Program-made: the position numbers and the translations under genes | Part shown: in pieces, positions 36,788 through 39,089 of the stretch | How the letters are laid out: each line of letters starts with the position of its first letter | How positions within the stretch are numbered: position 1 is the stretch's first letter | Notes under the pieces: model-generated | Told to the model about the DNA's origin: nothing | The model's database searches: none | Seen by the model: only the letters and a program-made list of their open reading frames with translations | Origin: Planctomycetota bacterium | Lineage (GTDB): Bacteria > Planctomycetota > Planctomycetia > JALXBF01 | Direction of reading: 5' to 3' | Assembly (NCBI GenBank): GCA_026981825.1 | Contig: JALSID010000419.1 | Location: 1-39,089 of the forward strand | Length of the DNA: 39,089 nt

Positions 36788-39089
36788 CTTTCAATCCCAC
36801 TCTGGGACGATTCGGCACTTCAAGAGACGACCGCGTCGCGATCTTCATCGACGAATTCACGTTTCAATCCCACTCTGGGACGATTGGCCACTTCAAGCGG
36901 TTCAGATATGGGGCGAGTTTCGGGAACTGGGACGTTTCAATCCCACTCTGGGACGATTGGCCACTTCAAGGAAGGGATTCCGAATCAGTGGTGCCAATCG
37001 CAATTAGTTTCAATCCCACTCTGGGACGATTGGCCACTTCAAGTCGAGGTGGCTCGTAACAGGCGGCCGGACGACGGTTGTTTCAATCCCACTCTGGGAC
37101 GATTGGCCACTTCAAGTGATTGCGACATGTATCACAAACGCTATCGCGTGAACGTTTCAATCCCACTCTGGGACGATTGGCCACTTCAAGACCCCATACG
37201 ATGGGAGGCACCCGACGAGTTTGACAGTTTCAATCCCACTCTGGGACGATTGGCCACTTCAAGGCGCTCCCGAAGTAGCGTCTGACTTCGACGAGCAAGG
37301 TTTCAATCCCACTCTGGGACGATTGGCCACTTCAAGAACGGTTTACGTGGTCGTCATCCTATTCTTATGGATGTTTCAATCCCACTCTGGGACGATTGGC
37401 CACTTCAAGTCAGTGGAGGGGGTACAATATGTTCGTCCGAGTAGGTTTCAATCCCACTCTGGGACGATTGGCCACTTCAAGGATGTTTGTCAAGACCGAA
37501 CAGGTTGAGATCCAAGGTTTCAATCCCACTCTGGGACGATTGGCCACTTCAAGTCACCTGAGACTGGGCCCCCTTACGAGAACCCCCAAGTTTCAATCCC
37601 ACTCTGGGACGATTGGCCACTTCAAGGGCCCGATCGCCCTTGATACAGCGAAGTATGAAGTTGTTTCAATCCCACTCTGGGACGATTGGGCACTTCAAGA
37701 AGTTGCAAATCCAAGGATTTGTCGTGAAGGTCCTGAGTTTCAATCCCACTCTGGGACGATTGGCCACTTCAAGGCTACGTCCGCAGATTGAAGGACGAAG
37801 GCACCGGGGGTTTCAATCCCACTCTGGGACGATTGGCCACTTCAAGCATTTGGAGAATTCGTAAGGGGAAGGGAGTCCCGAAGGGTTTCAATCCCACTCT
37901 GGGACGATTGGCCACTTCAAGGAGAGTTCGAGAAGGAAGAGGGATCCCCACCCAATCGTTTCAATCCCACTCTGGGACGATTGGCCACTTCAAGCTGGAG
38001 AAGGCATGGAGGCCTTTCATTTGGCGGATGTTTCAATCCCACTCTGGGACGATTGGCCACTTCAAGGTGGGAGCAAGAAAAGCCGGAGATTCTGCTCCGG
38101 CTTGTTTCAATCCCACTCTGGGACGATTGGCCACTTCAAGTGTGGAGGTATGGGCATGACCAAGAAAGTCCGCGTTCTGTTTCAATCCCACTCTGGGACG
38201 ATTGGCCACTTCAAGAGGCTTACTATGTTGTACAACCGCCGAAGAGCGTCTGTTTCAATCCCACTCTGGGACGATTGGCCACTTCAAGAATGGACGATGA
38301 TCTCCCGGGGGATGCCGCACGAGCGTTTCAATCCCACTCTGGGACGATTGGCCACTTCAAGCGGGCTGGATTGGCTGCCGATTACGCCATTCGCCTTGGT
38401 TTCAATCCCACTCTGGGACGATTGGCCACTTCAAGTCTATGTATACGAGACGGAGCCTGGTCTGTGGGAACGTTTCAATCCCACTCTGGGACGATTGGCC
38501 ACTTCAAGTCCGCAAGGCGCGGCTGCCCCGGGGAGGACGGAGGGTTTCAATCCCACTCTGGGACGATTGGCCACTTCAAGGATTGTTCCTTAAGATGACG
38601 ATCAATGGAATGAGGTTTCAATCCCACTCTGGGACGATTGGCCACTTCAAGAGGAGGCGCTCCTGGTGGCCGTAGAGCTCTGCTGGGTTTCAATCCCACT
38701 CTGGGACGATTGGCCACTTCAAGTCATGGTGGGGTTGTCGTTCCTCCTTTGATCCGGTAGTTTCAATCCCACTCTGGGACGATTGGCCACTTCAAGTTTC
38801 TCGTGTTCCAAACAAACGGGGACCGGATAAGAGTTTCAATCCCACTCTGGGACGATTGGCCACTTCAAGCTGTTGAGCCCCTGGATGGGCGTTTCGTTAT
38901 TGCCCGTTTCAATCCCACTCTGGGACGATTGGCCACTTCAAGTCGGGGAGGCGGGATAGGGTACCCCCGGCCTATCAAGTTTCAATCCCACTCTGGGACG
39001 ATTGGCCACTTCAAGCACGGTTGGTCCTCCCGGTCGCGGCATCAGCACGCTGGTTTCAATCCCACTCTGGGACGATTGGCCACTTCAAG
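36788..39089 (-). CRISPR. CRISPR array, 32 repeats of 37 bp in window, spacers 34-38 bp, truncated or ending at window edge
   Basis: GTTTCAATCCCACTCTGGGACGATTGGCCACTTCAAG on + strand, starting at 36788, 36861, 36934, 37007, 37080, 37154 ... 38979, 39053. Minus-strand orientation is inferred: reverse complement ends ATTGAAAC (Cas6-type 8-nt handle) and repeats decay at the left end. Confidence 0.98.

Noticed and set aside
36684-38675. Plus-strand ORFs across the CRISPR array (FNPTLGRLATS / VSIPLWDDWPLQ / FQSHSGTIGHFK repeats)
   Set aside because: These are just the three frame translations of the 37-bp CRISPR repeat; no independent coding evidence

Overview
This is a high-GC window of planctomycete type, judged from the DUF1501, PSCyt1/DUF1549/DUF1553, DUF1559 and WD40-kinase families present. 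It carries about 17 well-supported protein genes, mostly conserved chromosomal functions: a thioesterase, a PfkB kinase, an ECF sigma factor with an overlapping membrane partner, a quinone-oxidoreductase-like ADH, a PMT-like glycosyltransferase, an RbsA/MglA-like ABC ATPase, an AlaC-like aminotransferase, a GlcD/Fe-S fusion, a Ser/Thr kinase with WD40 repeats, a membrane-bound-dehydrogenase/cytochrome c protein, ArgC, an LRR protein, a DUF1559 pseudopilin and a DUF11 surface protein. The unusual part is the last ~4.4 kb. (1) 34.74-36.18 kb is a non-coding-looking, hairpin-dense array of degenerate GC-rich repeats: five direct copies of a ~208-219 bp-type module plus a ~160 bp imperfect inverted pair. 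(2) A CRISPR array of 32 near-identical 37-bp repeats (36788-39089) runs to the exact last base of the window. It has a trail of decayed repeats on its left side, which implies that the leader and any cas genes lie beyond the right edge; no cas gene is visible here. A candidate small RNA or attenuator with a strong intrinsic terminator (26688-26792) is also noted. All calls come from reading the sequence and supplied ORFs; no database search was run.
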